Assembly (NCBI GenBank): GCA_013397935.1
Contig: VZRN01001317.1
Span: 463,851-527,850, forward strand
Reading direction: 5' to 3'
From: Dasyornis broadbenti
Taxonomy: Eukaryota > Chordata > Aves > Passeriformes > Dasyornithidae
DNA length: 64,000 nt
A model generated the notes under the pieces. The model was not told the origin of the DNA, did no database searches, and saw nothing but the letters and a program-made list of their open reading frames with translations. The position numbers and the translations under genes were made by a program. Within the stretch, counting starts at the first letter, position 1. Each line of letters opens with the position of its first letter. Positions 62,301-64,000 of the stretch are shown piece by piece.

Positions 62301-64000
62301 CTTTTAAGATGGAAGTTGGCTTTGGCTGCTGGAACTAAAGAGAATTTTAATTCGATTGGGAATTAAAGCAAACTATCCCCCCACCACACTCTTCCCCAAT
62401 GCTTGATAATGCCAGATGAGGCTTGATTATAATTATAGTGTCATGAGTGTTAAAGCTTTCTAATGCACATAATGATGCTTTAAAAATGACCTCCTGCACA
62501 CTGAGATTTATCAAGTTATTATCATTGCTGTATGTCTAGATTAATCGATCGTAAATAGAGCTTCAGGGGGGCTGAGGAAACTCTCTGAATTGAATGTTCT
62601 CCTGAGACCCAAATCTGGACAGGTTGACTGAGTTTCTGTGGCTTAACGATCCAGTTTCTCCCTTGCCTGTGGTCTGATCCTGGGTATGTGATGCACAGCA
62701 GGAGGGGTGGCTGTACGGCCCCTCACTGGCAGTGAATACAGATGGACTTTTCATTCCCTTCAAGAGGAGTGTTCTTGCCAAAAGGATCACAAACTATTTG
62801 CCTGTGTCTCGGACATGGTGCTTGCTCCCTCCCCAGCCAGGCACGGCAGCCCTGCCGTGGAGGAGGTTTGCTGGGCTCTCTGAAGCAGCAGGTTTTGACA
62901 GACCAAAGACCCTTCCCCGGTCTCACGGTTAGTGTTCAGGCTCTCTGCTGCACTGTGACCACCTGAACAGCTTCCAGATTGCAGAGGGCCAGTGCAAACC
63001 CAGGCAGAAATTTTGTAAACGGAAGGCTGTAGAGGTAAAAAACTGTGATTGTGAGAAAGACTTCTGTGAACGTTAAACTGTGTCTGTCACTGAACACTGT
63101 TGCAATTTCTAGCATTTACTAGGAACATCCAGTGCCACAGAGAAATATTAGTTCTCCTTTTTTTCCCCCTGCAATTATCATTATCACTGCAAGTAGCACT
63201 GTTTACAGTTCTGCTTTTGTCTTTAGAACTGATAGCTCTCTTGTTTAATAACTGTAGGGAAATCTGGGGCAGCCCTACTTTTACTTAGTGACAGTGAGAG
63301 CACTAAATGTTGCAATGAAATCCCAGTTCTCCTGAAATCAATAGCAGTATTTTTGCTGACATCAGAAGAGGGAATGTGCGTCTGTGGGTGCTTTCACGTT
63401 TTTCCTGGAAAAGCCAAACCTATGGCTAATCTGACCTCAATTGATGTAACTTAAACTGATAAATTATTATACAGTGATTCTGAGATCCCTGAGCAGATAA
63501 GATCATCATGTAAAGAAAGGGCTGCACAAGGCAGGATCAGACTCTGCTCCGCAGACGTTACGGTCCTGGCCCCAAGTCAGGACATGCTTAATGTGTGTTT
63601 AACTTCTGAGCTCACAAATAGCTCCTGCGACTTCAGGGAGAGGACTTGCATGCCTAACCTTCAGGAAGTGCTGAAACTCCCAAACCATGCCTAAATTAAG
63701 ATCTAATACACAGACAGCCTTTCTTGAATTTTAGGTTTCTCTGCCTGGCAGCCCTGACCTTCTGCAAGCCTGTGGAGGGCTGATAACTGTGTTTTTGTAG
63801 ATAGTCACAGCCAGTTCACTTAATCTAGCAATGATGATGGCTTCAAAATTCAAAATACAGAAGGTCCTTAAACTGCATGGACTGTGCTTCCCTACTTCTG
63901 GGAATTTAAAGAGGGGAAATGCTGTTAAGAGGAGCACTCTGTGTGACTGTAAAGTGTAACTACAGCACAATAAACCTTGATCACTTATTAACATATCTAG
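59373..64000. other. Probable intron or intergenic DNA to the window end
   Basis: No supported exon. A poly-T run is at 60190-60207. AT-rich, homeodomain-motif-dense blocks lie at 61,280-61,520 and 62,250-62,560. The 138-codon minus frame at 60758-61174 resembles no protein I know. Confidence 0.55.
60190..60207. repeat. Poly-T run
   Basis: Eighteen consecutive T with no recognisable transposon body next to it. Confidence 0.9.

Noticed and set aside
1..64000. CRISPR arrays, operons, phage or insertion sequences
   Set aside because: None of the required repeat-spacer or gene-order patterns is present; the DNA is vertebrate.

Overview
This 64 kb window is vertebrate genomic DNA, almost certainly from a bird. 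The support is a recognisable TBX22 gene with compact introns and very GC-rich exons, several 3'-terminal CR1 LINE fragments of avian type, only ancient MIR-like SINE traces, and two CpG islands. It has no operons, no prokaryotic or phage genes and no CRISPR array. Nearly all listed open frames are chance frames in AT-rich or CpG-rich DNA.

Layout. Positions 1-5,900 hold the 3' two-thirds of TBX22 on the + strand: six exons (255-356, 550-724, 935-1099, 1229-1293, 1375-1460, 4177-4772) with GT-AG junctions and matching phases. They encode most of the T-box and the whole C-terminal region; the N-terminal exons lie left of the window. A 3' UTR with a canonical AATAAA at 5,868 follows. From 5,900 to about 21,600 there is gene-free DNA with three clear CR1 remnants (10,845-11,062; 13,630-13,828; 14,690-14,920), a CTCAG-rich minisatellite (16,993-17,152) and several AT-rich, motif-dense blocks that could be TBX22 enhancers.

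From 21,600 to 28,100 the character changes. It contains possible weak exons on both strands and, at 23,841-24,838, two direct copies of a 380-bp unit followed by an inverted copy, which together could form a roughly 180-bp hairpin. A strong CpG island at 28,110-29,620 marks a promoter whose gene is not identified. In mammals the gene after TBX22 is TENT5D (FAM46D), which has a non-coding 5' region and a single main coding exon, so the island could be the TENT5D promoter with its coding exon beyond position 64,000. That is inference from synteny only.

From 29,640 to 64,000 I find no convincing coding exon. It looks like a long intron or intergenic region: one CR1 tail (32,680-32,782), two or three MIR-like fossils, microsatellites, AT-rich blocks, and one decayed-looking coding-like stretch on the minus strand (57,383-57,870).

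The only secure protein-coding gene is TBX22. The most unusual structure is the 380-bp tandem-plus-inverted repeat.
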